From Prunus persica (taxonomy: Eukaryota > Streptophyta > Magnoliopsida > Rosales > Rosaceae): a stretch of DNA of 64,000 nt. The notes below the pieces were generated by a model that made no database searches, was not told the DNA's origin, and was given only the letters and a program-made list of their open reading frames with translations. Numbering within the stretch: the stretch's first letter is position 1; every line of letters begins with the position of its first letter. The stretch is from positions 4,079,385 through 4,143,384 of the forward strand of contig NC_034014.1 in the NCBI RefSeq assembly GCF_000346465.2, written 5' to 3'. Positions 1 through 12,061 of the stretch are shown here, piece by piece. Both the position numbers and the translations under genes were made by a program.

Positions 1-181
1 AAGCCAAGAGACACACTTTCATTAGCTGAAATATATAGTGTGAACCCAACATTCTTTTCATTGTAAAGAGCCTAGCAAAAATGAAAATGAGAGAGATAGA
101 AGTTTCCATCATAAGATGAATTCTCCCAGACAAGATAGATTAAAGGTTTCAATATTAAAAGATCCTGGCTCTCAAGCTTAC

Positions 182-3100
182 CGGATCAACTTGGATGGCC
201 TGCATATTATTGGGACTTGTCCCTTGAACACGAAAAAGAGCTGTCTTGCTTTCATCATAAGTTTCATCCCCAATACCTTTTTCTGCTATAAACTTCTTGT
301 ATCGTGTACTCATTCCTCCCTATAAGAAAGGAAAAGCAAATATCCAGAAGATGCCTCATGATTAACATCAGATTAACTTTAAATAAAAACAATATTTGAC
401 TAGAGAAAAAAGGGGCAGAGAGGTATGAACCTTGAAAATAATTAATGTCTGGAAAATTGAAAAAAACTGAGATGGCTCCTTCTTCTCCATAACTTGGGCC
501 TGAACTTGAAAAATGTGAGGTAAGTCAAAGAAAACTAATCCACCTGAGTGATGCAGTTAAGCCAAGAAGTCAGTCAACTAGATGTAAATACAATGGAAAA
601 TGTGTTCTAAACAAACTAGGGTATACTGAGAAGGCACTATTATGTAGAATAATAGAACTACTATCTAAATCCCAGAAGTATTTCAAAAGATCATGCATAG
701 AAGAAAGCAACATAGAACTTACCAAAACAGGGTTCCCCCTGGTTGAATCAACTATGGCATTCAAATGAGACATAGCATCCTTCCTATCTTCCTGCACGCC
801 GAACATATAAATAATGACAACAGATCTTCAACAAGTGCTACTAAATACTGGATGGTTGCTTCATTCCATAATGAGAGAGCCATTAGGAAAAATAATTGAG
901 TGCTAAATCATTTAATCAGAACAGTTTTTCCAAGTAACCAGAGCTTATCAAAGTTTTTTTTTTCTCTCTTACTGTTTTACCCTCCTATAATTAGTCAAGT
1001 TGTCAACTATCATTGATCTCTTAAAGTTACTACAACCTGTTAATATAAGTCATAACAGCCACAAGTTCCAGGAAAATAAGCCATGGTTACCACTTACCAT
1101 TACACTCCCACATCCAAGCCATGCATAAAATAGATTCTCACTCCTTTCATTTCCAAGATATGTATATTGCACAACATAGCAATCCCCACTGAAAATTTTT
1201 CTCTCTTCTGAAGCTGGAAGAAGGGACAATTTCTCACAATCTACGCGCCAAACCTGAAATGTTATAGATTGCATTAACATAAAGGAGCAAAGGAATCAAA
1301 ACAAACTTTAAAAGAGTATAACTACTTCCAGTAAGAAGCTACTTTCAATGTGCCTCTGCAATCTATAAATGGCTGGATATCTTCTTCATCAGGAAGCTCC
1401 TTCACCTCGTAACCCTGTTGCTTGAACATTGCTGGCAGAAAGTAAATACTATAAGAACTATAATGTCAAAAATCCTACTTTAGCTACAGCAGTAGTACTT
1501 ATACTGCTACCAAGTTTGGTATTAGGTAAAGGCATTAAACCTGCCACTTTTCCTCGACCTTCTTCATACAGCTTGGTTTCCACCGTTTGAGGCCAATTAT
1601 AGAAGTATGACCTAAACTTAGCAGGTTCTAATCCTTCAGTTATAAAAGTTGAATGGGTCCCAGCTGACCTGCCTTGGTTTCTGAGGAAATCCTGCAAAAG
1701 AGCAGGCGAAATCATTACTAAGAAAACAATGCCTATAGCTCAATCATGATCTTCAGTTGCAACATTTTACTTTCTTCATGTAATTAACTCTTGTATACTT
1801 CTTGTGCTTTGATTTATTCCCAAGAAATGATAGCATTGTTCCCTATACTAGAACATTCCCTTACTGTTCACACCTGAAAACTTCAACTGCCCCGCCTTCC
1901 AGGGGTTTGCTTCTTTTCAAAGAGTATGAAAGAGGGGAGAGAAAAAGAATTGAGGGAGGAAAAATTCTTACTTCTGCAGCTGAGATTGACGTTTTCCTTT
2001 CTGTAACCGAGGTATGTTTTCCCATCCAAACAAAAATCTCAGAATCACAGTCTACCATATAGCACTTGTCTGTCTCAAGCATTTCTTTACTTAATGAGTC
2101 AGTTTGACATGCATGCAGTTTACCCTGAGTTGATATCCTACGAATGAAGAATATCATCAAAGAACACTTCAAGAAAAGAAAAGAGGGAAAATCAAGAGCA
2201 TTGAAGTCTCAGAAGAAAAGAAAAATAGCCAAGAGCATAAATGTTTTGAAACTAATTCATACCCACCATGATAGTTTCACAAAGGGTGTGTCAGGTTGTT
2301 TCTGGACAGAGGAAGGTGGATCCTGGGGAATGGGAGCATAACCACCAAATAAGCTCCAGAATTCACCCACTTCAGGATCACCAACAAATTTTCCATCCTC
2401 TGCAGCACTTTAACAATTAACAATTGCTATGGTTTCTATAAAGGAAAGAAAGAGAGGTCAGAAGATTGCCAACCTACAGTTGCCACCTCGCAGTTTGCAC
2501 GATGTTTATTCTCTTTGATGTACTGAACAACCTCCAAAGCCTTAGCTCTTTCTTGTATGCTAGAGTTGCACCCACTAAAGAGGAAAATTTTGGATGCAGT
2601 ATCAAGTATGAATACATCACTATGGTTCAATGATGACCGAGAAAACGGAACCTGGTAAACATGCAGAGTGCAGAGGGGACAAAGTAAACAGTTAGCCAGT
2701 AGTATAGTATAGAACTAGTAGCTGGTACTTATCAAGAAAGAGTGAAAATACAGTATCAGTAGTGGAAACTCAAGATTTTAGGCTTTCCTGAGCATAGGAT
2801 TTGATTATGTGAAGTAACTCAATGGCACACATTCTTGAGATATATAAAGCATGAAAAATCATAATGAATTGAAACCATTCCAACAGCACCTTAATTATTA
2901 TAGCAGCAATGCATTAAATTGCAAAGAAAGCTTACTTCTTTAACATGAACAACGTGGTCCCCTTTGCAAGCTAACAAGCTGACTTTATATGTTTCACCAT
3001 TTAAGTGCTCTTTCTGTGATGCATATACTCCTTCAATGGGAATAATACAGGGTTTGAAGTATGATAAGAACTTCCCCGTTTCTTGGCCTTGAAGTTCCCT

Positions 3101-4342
3101 ATATTGCACAGTGCAGGACCCTAGGGCTGCATCTAGTTCTAGTGCTTTATCTGATGCCAATGCTGAGTCCACCTGCCAATTTGGTATTAGTTTTAAACAC
3201 CCTGAAATAATTTGAGTAACTTATCTTTCAAATTCTTTGTACTACGATTACTTGGAATAGAAAAACAAAGACGAACATGAACATTTTCTCAAACAAAACT
3301 TGATAGTTTCCTGTCATCAATTTCCAAGGTAAAAATGTCATTATATAACAGCATTATACACAGATTTCCATAAGCAATTCCTTCTCCCCCTCCCCCACTC
3401 CATTTCCTTTTGGCTAAAGGCAGAATTAATTGACATTATATAAAATTCTTCTATTATCAAGCACAAATTATAATTATATAGAATCTTGCACGACATCTCA
3501 CCTAAAAATCTTCAGTTCCATAAAACCATTAAATTTGTGTATTTGTATAGCTAGAATTCATGTGTAATAAGTGAAAACCTTGTTTGTATCATGTCCGAGC
3601 CAATAGTGTATGTCATGCTGAGGAAGGCCACTTTTTGGTAGAACTGTCTGTCATGATAAACAAGTAAAATAGTTAAACTCATTGCATACCCAGATAGGTA
3701 GCTCTACTAGATAGCACAGATGATCCACCAGTACAGTTGCAGCTTTCTAAGAAGATTACATTGTTCTGGATCAACTTCAATTTTGAAGATACAGTATTGT
3801 GAAGAAATGCTTAGACTAATTGTCCGGAAAAGTTCAGTTGAATTTGTGCATGGTTAAAAGAAAACTAAATGCCAATAAAATGAACACAATGTGCCAGCAA
3901 CTTACATTTAAAATTACATACGCACTTCCAGAATAGAACCTCCCATGTGAAGATTTTGGAACAGAAACCAATTTTAGATTCTCGACACACCAAATTTCCA
4001 AACCACTAGCATAAGCAGGGTAAGGATAAAGCAATGAATTTGAACACAAGATGTATGAAGATTGTATGTTTCAATTAGTTATTGCTAGCTATAAGAAAAT
4101 CTACCAATTCATTAACAATTTTACTTAATTGGATACTGACAACAACATAATTTTCTATGATGACAGTATGTATGTTCCTAGCAGCTTACGCTTTCGGGAA
4201 ATAGTGGTAAACCAACAAATTTCCCATAAGACAAGATCTTGATTACAAGGTAAGAATGAAATAAAATCATTTATAAGGAAGGATACAGCTTTGCTCCTGC
4301 AGCCTGGAATGCTGGATCTGTGTCTTTAGCATATATAGACAT
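182..4342 (-). CDS. VLN1: Villin (VLN1-like), N-terminal half, 3' part outside window
   Basis: Actin-filament binding, bundling and capping protein of the villin/gelsolin family, acting in the cytoplasm. Thirteen coding exons are read on the minus strand: 4342-4287, 4005-3906, 3647-3579, 3172-2936, 2651-2474, 2399-2267, 2137-1972, 1691-1541, 1431-1343, 1253-1098, 791-723, 499-431 and 319-182; all join in phase with GT-AG signals. The product starts [18 protein letters not shown], followed by the villin hallmark [10 protein letters not shown] and then repeated gelsolin domains (for example IFVWMG and [20 protein letters not shown]). About 475 residues are present, half of a normal 900+ residue villin; the rest lies left of base 1. 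A leader exon ending at 4601 followed by a 5'UTR intron (donor at 4600) is likely. Exon 8 ends at 1541 rather than reading on to 1479, because only the short form restores the family sequence [11 protein letters not shown]. Assignment to VLN1 rests on sequence resemblance plus gene order. Confidence 0.92.
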
Positions 4343-5129
4343 TGCCTTTCATGCCCTTGACACTCCACCAAACAACTACTAAATGCACGGTAATTTCTGC
4401 AGTCCAGTCACTGAATTTTCAGTAATTCTAAAACAGGCAATACATGAGGCACAATGTGTAAAGCAGATGGGCTCATCCCAGATAGAAAATCAATATTGAC
4501 TCTTGATATATTGCATTCATACAAAGTCACAAACACAAGATTAAAAAAATTAAGGAAAAAAACAGAAAAAACCAAGATTGAGTGAGAAATTCTTACTTAC
4601 CTGGTTAATATTTCTGCACAATTTTGGTTTTTGGAGGATTGCGTGAAATGGGTTGTGTCTGTTGGATCTTATTTGCAGTGAAGGAACAGAAGAAGACAGT
4701 ACGAGTATATTCCTCCTAATGCTTTTGACCCTTTAAAAGAATGATGATTTAATAATGAAGTTGAAAACTTGGAATATAAATTAAGTGTAGAAAAGAAGTT
4801 CGGTGTGGTGGAGGAATTGTTCATACAACAAGTGAAGAAAGAAGAAAAAGTGAGACAATGTTTGGCTTTATTATCCAGCTAAAGCTGGGCCCATACATGC
4901 TCAAAAAGTTTAGGGGAAAAAAAAAGAGATGATTGCAGGGTTGGCGTGGTCTGTGTGTCGTCTTGGTGCATGGCATGTGAGATAGATAGATCAGATATGT
5001 TTCCCGCCCTTCTCCTTCAAAAGTTTATGAGTTGTGAAACTGGTTTGAGGCCATTCTTGGCATATATACGACATCAAAATCAGACAGCAAATTCGACTAT
5101 TAAATAAGGATCACATTGTTTTTTTTTTT

Positions 5130-5280
5130 CGACACACTTTTTACATATGCTGATGCATGATTGAGCTATGGCCATTGTTTTCTAAGTGATCATCGCCTGC
5201 TCTAGTGCTGTAGCTAAAGTAGGATTTTTGTCATTATAGTTCTTATAGTAATGTTCAAGCAACAGAGTTACGATGTGAAA
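5130..5280 (+). pseudogene. Inverted, decayed copy of villin intron 7 - exon 9 region
   Basis: Plus-strand sequence here resembles the minus strand of the villin gene at about 1405-1755. Shared blocks include the intron before exon 8 (AGCTAT-GCATTGTTTTCT), a stretch from the intron after exon 8 (GTAGCTAAAGTAGGATTTTT), and the start of exon 9 (AATGTTCAAGCAACAG then GTTACGA-GTGAA). Most of exon 8 and a few bases at the intron 8/exon 9 junction are missing. It lies upstream of villin in the opposite orientation, and a copia element was later inserted about 30 bp to its right. It cannot encode protein. Similarity was judged by eye. Confidence 0.75.
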
Positions 5281-5309
5281 GAGTCTACTCATAATATCCT
5301 TTACATGAA

Positions 5310-5314
5310 ACTTC
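5310..5314. repeat. Target-site duplication of copia element (left)
   Basis: ACTTC immediately left of the LTR; the same five bases follow the other LTR at 9807-9811. Five-base duplications are normal for Ty1/copia integration. Confidence 0.93.
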
Positions 5315-5548
5315 TGCTAAAATATGAAAACTATGAGAGAATATTTGTTTGTGGGAATTTTCTGTGTATTCTTCTCCTTGTAGGAGGTCATATTTATAAT
5401 ACAACGAAACCTGAATGGGCAAGTAAATAATAAATTCCTAAATCTATTTACAGTAGGAAATCAGGAATTAAAGTAAATCAATTACAATTATAATAGGAAT
5501 TCTTGGTGTGTAAGGAAAGTAAGTCAATATCCACAAGTCACGCCAACA
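5315..5548 (-). repeat. copia 3' LTR
   Basis: A 234-bp long terminal repeat, TG...CA termini, apparently identical to 9573-9806. It is the 3' LTR because the element reads on the minus strand. Confidence 0.95.
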
Positions 5549-5559
5549 CTCCCCCTCAC
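5549..5559 (-). other. copia polypurine tract
   Basis: Minus strand GTGAGGGGGAG directly abuts the 3' LTR, the expected site of plus-strand DNA priming. It overlaps the last codons of the RNase H reading frame. Confidence 0.85.
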
Positions 5560-8500
5560 GTTGGTGCATAGATGTCGTCAATGCCCAACTGATCCAGTGA
5601 ATTGTGGAATGCTTTACTGGAAATCGCCTTTGTCAAAATATCCGCCAATTGATCCTCGGATTTCACAAAAGGAAACTGAAACACTTTAGCCTCAAGCTTC
5701 TGTTTGATGAAGTGTCGATCTACCTCAACATGTTTAGTACGATCATGCTGAACCGGATTCTGTGTAATGGCTATAGCAGCCTTGTTGTCACAAAAGAGAT
5801 TCATTGTGGATGTAGGTTTATACCCGAGTTCAATAAGCAACTTTCTTAACCAAAGAAGTTCACAAATCCCTTTAGTCATGCCTCTGAACTCGGCTTCTGC
5901 ACTGGATAAAGCTACTACATTTTGTTTCTTGCTCCTCCATGTCACCAAATTACCTCCCACGAATGTGAAGTAACCCGATGTGGATTTTCTATCTGTTACA
6001 TTACCTGCCCAATCTGCATCTGAATAACCATCAATATTTAGATGACCATGCTTTGAGAACATAAGTCCTTTTCCAGGTGCAGACTTCAAATATCTAAGTA
6101 TCCGAAGAACTGCATTCATGTGGTCTTCACTTGGAGAGTGCATAAATTGACTGACAACGCTCACCGCATAAGCAATGTCTGGTCGAGTATGTGACAAATA
6201 GATCAATCTTCCCACTAACCTTTGGTATCTTTCTTTGTTAGTTGGAACTTGATCCGGATATTCTCCAAGATGATGATTCTGAACAATAGGAGTGTCCGCA
6301 GGTTTACAATCTAGCATTCCTGTGTCTGTCAACAAGTCTAAGACATATTTCCTTTGAGAGAGAAATATGCCTTGCTGCGATCGAGCCACCTCAATTCCCA
6401 AGAATAATCATATCATCAACATAAATTATTAATGCTGTTACCTTCCCTTTTTGATGTTTCAAGAACAGAGTATGATCTGAGTTGCACTGTTTGAAACCAT
6501 TGTTCTTCATTGCCATGGTGAACCGTCCAAACCATGCACGTGGTGACTGTTTCAATCCATACAATGCTTTTCGTAACCTGCAAACTGTTCCAGTCTGAGT
6601 AGTATTATATCCAGGAGGAATATCCATGTACACCTCCTCTGTGAGTTCACCATGTAGAAAAGCATTCTTTACATCAAACTGGTGTAGTGGCCAATCCAAA
6701 TTAGCTGCAAGGGACAATAAGACTCTGACGGTGTTTAACTTTGCAACTGGTGCAAAAGTTTCTTCATAGTCTATACCATAGGTCTGTGTGTACCCTTTTG
6801 CTACAAGTCTTGCCTTGTATCGCTCGATAGATCCATCTGCATTGTGTTTTATAGTAAACACCCATCTACATCCGATAGTCTTTTTTCCTCGTGGTATAGT
6901 CTCTAATGTCCAAGTCTGATTTTTCTCAAGAGCTTTCATCTCCTCTTTTATAGCTTGGACCCACTTAGGATCTTTCAATGCTTCAGAGACCTTGGTTGGA
7001 ATATGGATAGCAGACAACTGATGCACAAAAGCCTTGAGTGGTTCAGACAGCTTCTCAGTGGATACATGATTTGCAATTGGATACTTGGATGTCTTGCCAA
7101 TATCCGGTGAATAACGGTTTGGTGGCTTCCCACGATTTTGCCTGAAAGGTAATTGATATCCAATAGTTTTATCATCTAAATGCACAAGTCTAGTAGGAGT
7201 AGTTACCTCAAGGATATTCTCAGGAGATTGGTCTGTTGGTACTGTTGAGTTAGAAGGGGGGTCTTCATCTTGTTGTTCTGTATTGTCTGTAGGTGTGGGA
7301 CTCAGATCAGAAATATCTTCGCATGGATCAGGTGGGTCAGGCAATTGATCGCTATGAATGGGCGATTGGTCACTTTTCAACAGAGAGTAATCTCGTGCTC
7401 CAGACTCGGGATGATCAATCATTTCTGTACATGGGAGAATTTCTTTGTTTGCCAAGTTGCTCCAATTCTGTTCTTCACTTCGTATCTCCCCCTGAAGCGC
7501 AGAATTGGATGATGGGTCATGAAAGAACAGCTCAGATTCCAGAAAAGTCACATCCAAAGTGACATAGGTTCGTTGGGTAGGAGGGTGATAACAGCGGTAA
7601 CCTTTCTGATGAGTGGCATAACCCACAAAAACACAACGAAGCGCACAGGGATCAAGTTTGCTACGTTGATTTTTGTGGAGATGAACGAAAGCCACGCATC
7701 CAAAGATTCGGGGTGTGAGTACCAAAACAGAGGGTAGATGTCTGTGTTGCGCAAGCACCTGTAAAGGAGTTTTAAAGGTCAATACACCAGAAGGCATGCG
7801 GTTGATCAGGTGAACTGCAGTGACAATAGCATCATCCCAGTGATGGCGAGGAACATGAGCGCCAATCAGAAGTGCTCGGGCGGTTTCAAGAAGATGTCGA
7901 TTCTTTCGTTCAGCAACACCATTTTGTTGCGGTGTCTGAGGACAAGTCGTCTCATGGATAATTCCATGTTGTTGGAAGTAAGTCTGAAAGTCATGATTGA
8001 CAAATTCTCCACCATTGTCGGAGCGAAGAATCTGGATTTGAGCATTAAATTGAGTTTTCATCTGTTTGTGGAAGGACTGAAAACGGGAAAACACCTCGTT
8101 TTTATTCTTCAGCAAATAAAGCCATGTCATCCGTGTACAATCATCGATGAATGTGACAAACCATCGAACACCAGAAGGAGCAGTGATAGGCGAAGGTCCC
8201 CAGACATCAGAGTGAATTAATGTAAATGGAGTAGTACACTTGTTCGTACTCAACGGGTAGGGCACACGGTGACTCTTGGCCAAAATACAAGTATCACATG
8301 TGAAGTCGGAGTCTTTGAAACCTGAGAATAAATCTGGTATAAGATGCTTCATATAACTAAAAGACGGATGTCCCAATCGACGATGCCACAACCAAATTTG
8401 CTTTTGTTTGCTATCAAAGGAATGTGTCACACTGTTAGCCACGCCGGGACTGAAGTCATCGACATAATATAGCCCCCATCTCTTAGTACCACGACCAAGA

Positions 8501-9513
8501 ATCTCCTTAGTGTGAATATCCTGAAGCAAACAAAAACTCGGGTAAATGAGTACACAACAATTCAATTGTTCAGTAAGCTGACTAACTGACAACAATTTAG
8601 TGGATAAAGATGGAACAAGTAAAGTATTAGACAGTGTGAGAGAGGATGAGAGTGCAACAGTGCCAGCCCCTGTCACAGGATAAGTAACACCATTGGCATT
8701 TGCAATACAGGTTCGTCGAGGTTGTGTAGTATTCAGAAAATCATTAGGATCAAACGTCATATGATCAGTTGCACCAGAATCAATTATCCAGCTCTTGGAA
8801 TCAATCTTATCGGAAGTATGGAATCCATAACCAGTACCATTACTGGTCATATTGCATTGTCCTCGATCTGTAAGAGTAGCCCACCAATCGGGGTAGCCAT
8901 GCGATGTAAAACAAGTCTCACAAGTGTGTCTCGGATCACCACAATATGCGCAATTTGGTCCATGTGTCGGGGTCGTTAGTCTAGAAGTCATAAGCTGTGC
9001 AGCGGAAGAAGCATAGGATACAGGTTGAGTAGGAATTTGGATCGGAATCTGAGCATGAGTCGGGGCCGGAGTCGGAGTCGAAATCGGAATCGGGGTCTGA
9101 ATCATAGACAAATTCGAGGTTGGGGTCATCATCGAAGTAGGGGTCGTGGTCGTCTTCAGAGTCGGGGTCAGGGTCGTCATCGTCATAGTCGGGGTCGGGG
9201 TCGGGGTCGTCAAAAGAAGATCCTGATTCTGGATCGGGGTCTGAATCATAGACAAATTCGGGGTTGGGGTCATCATCGGAGTGCGGGTCGGGGTCGTCTT
9301 CGGAGTCGGGGTCGGGGTCGTCGTCGTCATAGTCGGGGTCGGGGTCGGGGTCGTCAAAAAAGGATCCTGATTCTGGATCGGGTTCGGGGTCAAAGTCTGC
9401 ATCTGTAGGGGCGGAGCCATCTGGGCACTCAACTCAACGATGGTTGGTTGAGAATGAGAGAAGGAGTCGGTGGTGCTACCTCCATGAGGGTTGAAAAAAT
9501 CATCAACCCTCAT
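5556..9513 (-). pseudogene. copia gag-pol polyprotein, disrupted
   Basis: Two open frames, 9513-6391 (1040 aa) and 6401-5556 (281 aa). In order: a start MRVDDFFNPHGG, a long Thr/Pro-rich repeat where capsid should be, a CCHC knuckle CAYCGDPRHTCETC, protease motif WIIDSGATDHMT, integrase with HRRLGHPSF and its DDE region (IDDCTRMTWLY, LRSDNGGEF, QQNGVAERKN), RT with FDVKNAFLHGEL and IIYVDDMII, then RNase H with ADWAGNVTDRKSTSGY and SSAEAEFRG. The frames part just after YVDD: ILGN from one frame runs straight into GIEVARS of the other, at 6391-6401. The 30-odd residues normally between these motifs (the F-x-MKDLG-x-LKYFLG part) are missing, so a deletion of about 100 bp is inferred. Without capsid and with broken RT it cannot be autonomous. 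Confidence 0.93.
9040..9410 (-). repeat. Thr/Pro-coding minisatellite replacing gag capsid region
   Basis: GGGGTCGGGGTCG-type short repeats, arranged as two roughly 130-140 bp higher-order copies (each includes the stretch coding NLSMIQTPIQNQD). On the minus strand it encodes alternating Thr-Pro runs. The reading frame stays open through the repeat. Confidence 0.85.
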
Positions 9514-9560
9514 AGCGGCGGCGGAGTTTTGAAACTAGAGTCAGCAATTCCAAGATCGCC

Positions 9561-9572
9561 GCTCTGATACCA
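9561..9572 (-). other. copia primer-binding site (initiator tRNA-Met type)
   Basis: Minus strand TGGTATCAGAGC begins right after the 5' LTR. This is the standard complement of the 3' end of plant initiator tRNA-Met used by copia elements. Confidence 0.93.
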
Positions 9573-9806
9573 TGCTAAAATATGAAAACTATGAGAGAAT
9601 ATTTGTTTGTGGGAATTTTCTGTGTATTCTTCTCCTTGTAGGAGGTCATATTTATAATACAACGAAACCTGAATGGGCAAGTAAATAATAAATTCCTAAA
9701 TCTATTTACAGTAGGAAATCAGGAATTAAAGTAAATCAATTACAATTATAATAGGAATTCTTGGTGTGTAAGGAAAGTAAGTCAATATCCACAAGTCACG
9801 CCAACA
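9573..9806 (-). repeat. copia 5' LTR
   Basis: A 234-bp long terminal repeat, apparently identical to 5315-5548. Followed at 9807-9811 by the second ACTTC target duplication. Confidence 0.95.
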
Positions 9807-9811
9807 ACTTC
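9807..9811. repeat. Target-site duplication of copia element (right)
   Basis: ACTTC, matching 5310-5314. Confidence 0.93.
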
Positions 9812-10202
9812 TTCTCTTAAAATAAATTTATTCTATCCTATTTTGAAATCTTGAATTCGTCTCTTAAAGGGTTTTTTGTGTGCATGAGACGAACTTTTAA
9901 TTTTCTATTAATTTTATTATGTTTGATTTTGGTTATAGTTATCAAATTATTGTGTGTGTGTGTGTGAATAGCAATCGACTTCAACTTTTTTTTTTTTTTT
10001 TTTCTGGGGTTATATTATTGGATACTCTATGTCGGCCAGATGGGCTGAGATTGAGAAAGAATCCAAGCCCAATAAGACCCGCGTGGAGATCCGCTCATCT
10101 TCGAAACAGTGTAGAAGAATTTTGGCAAAACTTAGGGTTAAGTTCAACCCAGGAGACCCCGAGAGAGAAGGGAGAAGCACAAAATTTTGTTGCACTCAAG
10201 CA

Positions 10203-12061
10203 ATGAACCCGCTAACCCTAGTGAAACGAATTCAGAACATCAATTCCAGAGAAGCCCAATTAGGGATTTCAGAGGAAGCTTCATGGCACGCCAAGTACAA
10301 AGACTCCGCTTACGTCTACGTCGGCGGCATTCCTTTTGATCTCACCGAAGGTGATCTTCTCGCTGTTTTCGCACAGTAAGCTCCTATTACCATACAATTA
10401 ATTTGAATTTGGGATATACATGTATACAATTTCTTCTTCAATTTTAATCTTGTTTGATATTTTATTCGATTTCAGATATGGAGAGGTCGTCGACGTGAAC
10501 CTGGTTCGCGATAAAGGGACTGGGAAATCCAAAGGGTTCTCATTTATTGCATATGAGGACCAGAGAAGTACGGTTCTTGCTGTGGATAATCTGAATGGAG
10601 CTCAAATTTTGGGTCGAACAATTAGGGTGGATCATGTGACTAAATACAAAAAGAAGGAAGAGGAAGATGAAGAGGAAGAGCAGAGGAAGAGGGAGGAACG
10701 AGGTGTGTGCCGTGCTTTCCAAAGAGGTGAATGTACTCGCGGAGCTGGGTGCAGATTTTCTCACAATGAGCAAGTAAGGTCTCCATTATCTGATTGATTT
10801 TAGTTTTCTGTGAACAGCACGTTAATTTTTGCAATGTTTCTTCATATTTGGGTTCTGATGATTGAGAAATTTATTGTGTATAAGTAATAATGGAGCTTGA
10901 TTGTTGCTTGTTGCAATGTAATGGAGTATGGATTCTTTTTGGGAGGTGTGGTTGTGGGGGGATTTTGAATTTGTTTCCAGTATGTTAATTTAGTATAGTA
11001 TGTTTCTGATTTTATTTTATTTTATTTTATTTTTTTAACATGCTTGAAGTTGGGTGAGTTTATGCAGATAATCATTTATGTTGAATGTCGAGGGGGTGTT
11101 TTGTCCGTTCTATATAAAATATAATTTTATCTACATATTTTGGTGCTCATGTGTGCTTTGTTCTATTTGTATCCAGAGAGCTGCAAACACAGGTTGGGGT
11201 GATCAAGACTCGAAATGGGGGCGTGACAGGTATGATGGCCCAAAACAGGGTGAGAAAAGATCTAACACTACTCCGTCAAATCGTGTTCCAGAGGCTGAAG
11301 TTCAAGAAGATTTACACTCCAGAGGAAAGGGATATGGGAGGGTCTTCGAAAGTCACTCTAAGCAAAGTGATGGGAGAGAGGAAAAGAGATTGGGAAGACA
11401 CGAGGATGATGAAAGGTTTGAGCTTAGATCAAGAGATCATGGTAGGGGGGAAGAAAAGAGACCAAGAAGACGCAGTGAGGATGATGAATTGGGGCAAAAT
11501 TCAAGAGAAGATTATGGTAGGAGGGAAAAACAGAGATTAGGAAGGCAAAATGGTCATGAATTGCAGCCAAAGTCAAGAGAAGATCATGACAGAAGGGAAG
11601 ATAAGAGACCCAGAAGGCAAGGTGGTGATGTGGAATTTGAGCCAAAGCTGAAGTCTAGAGACGATCATGATCAGAGGGAAGATGATAGAAGGGAAGATAG
11701 GAGAACAAGAAGGCGTAGTGATGATGGTGAATTTGAGCCAAAATCTAGAGAAGATCGTGATAGGAGGGTAGATGATAGTAGGGAAGATAAGAGACTGAGA
11801 AGGCATGCTGGTGATGATGAATTTGATCCAAAATCTAAGGATCATGATAGGACAGAAGAAAAGAGAAGGTACGCTGATGATGAATATCAGCCGAAGTCAA
11901 GAGAAGATAAGTGGGAAGAACAGAGGTCAAGAAGACGCAATGTTGATGAATTTGAGCTGAAGTCAAGAGCAGGCGAGGATAAGAGGAAAGGAGAGAGACT
12001 GAGAAGGTATGAAGATGATGAGTTTCAGCCAAAATCCAGAGAAGTTCGTCGTAGAGAGTAA
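10203..12061 (+). CDS. RRM + CCCH zinc-finger protein (RBMX2/IST3-like; C3H42-like)
   Basis: A nuclear RNA-binding protein resembling the RBMX2/Ist3 family of the activated spliceosome (RES complex). Exons 10203-10375, 10476-10773 and 11177-12061 join in phase and give 451 aa. It begins [14 protein letters not shown], followed by one RRM (about residues 35-115) with RNP2 AYVYVGGIP and RNP1 [10 protein letters not shown], an acidic stretch, then a C3H1 finger [19 protein letters not shown]. The C-terminal 250 residues are degenerate repeats rich in Arg, Asp, Glu and Lys ([15 protein letters not shown] pattern), an RS/RD-like tail. An in-frame ATG at 10029 would add 58 residues, but family members start at MNPLT. 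The next gene is on the other strand. The family is clear; function is by homology only. Confidence 0.92.

Larger units (their letters stand above)
5315..9806 (-). mobile_element. Ty1/copia LTR retrotransposon, young but defective
   Basis: A 4.49 kb element on the minus strand, bounded by two 234-bp LTRs that appear identical base for base and by a perfect 5-bp target duplication. The primer-binding site, polypurine tract and protease-integrase-RT-RNase H order are all visible. The LTRs end in TG...CA. The internal region is defective: the capsid part of gag is absent and RT carries a frame-shifting deletion (see the pol entry). Identical LTRs suggest recent insertion, presumably helped in trans by an intact relative. 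It sits between villin and the CCCH gene and interrupts no recognised gene. Confidence 0.95.

Noticed and set aside
1479..1540. Open extension of villin exon 8 ending before GTAGG
   Set aside because: Using the donor at 1540 restores the conserved [11 protein letters not shown] join; the longer reading inserts about 20 residues not seen in villins.
10029..10202. In-frame N-terminal extension of the CCCH gene
   Set aside because: The family starts at MNPLT; the extension has no recognisable domain and is probably 5'UTR.
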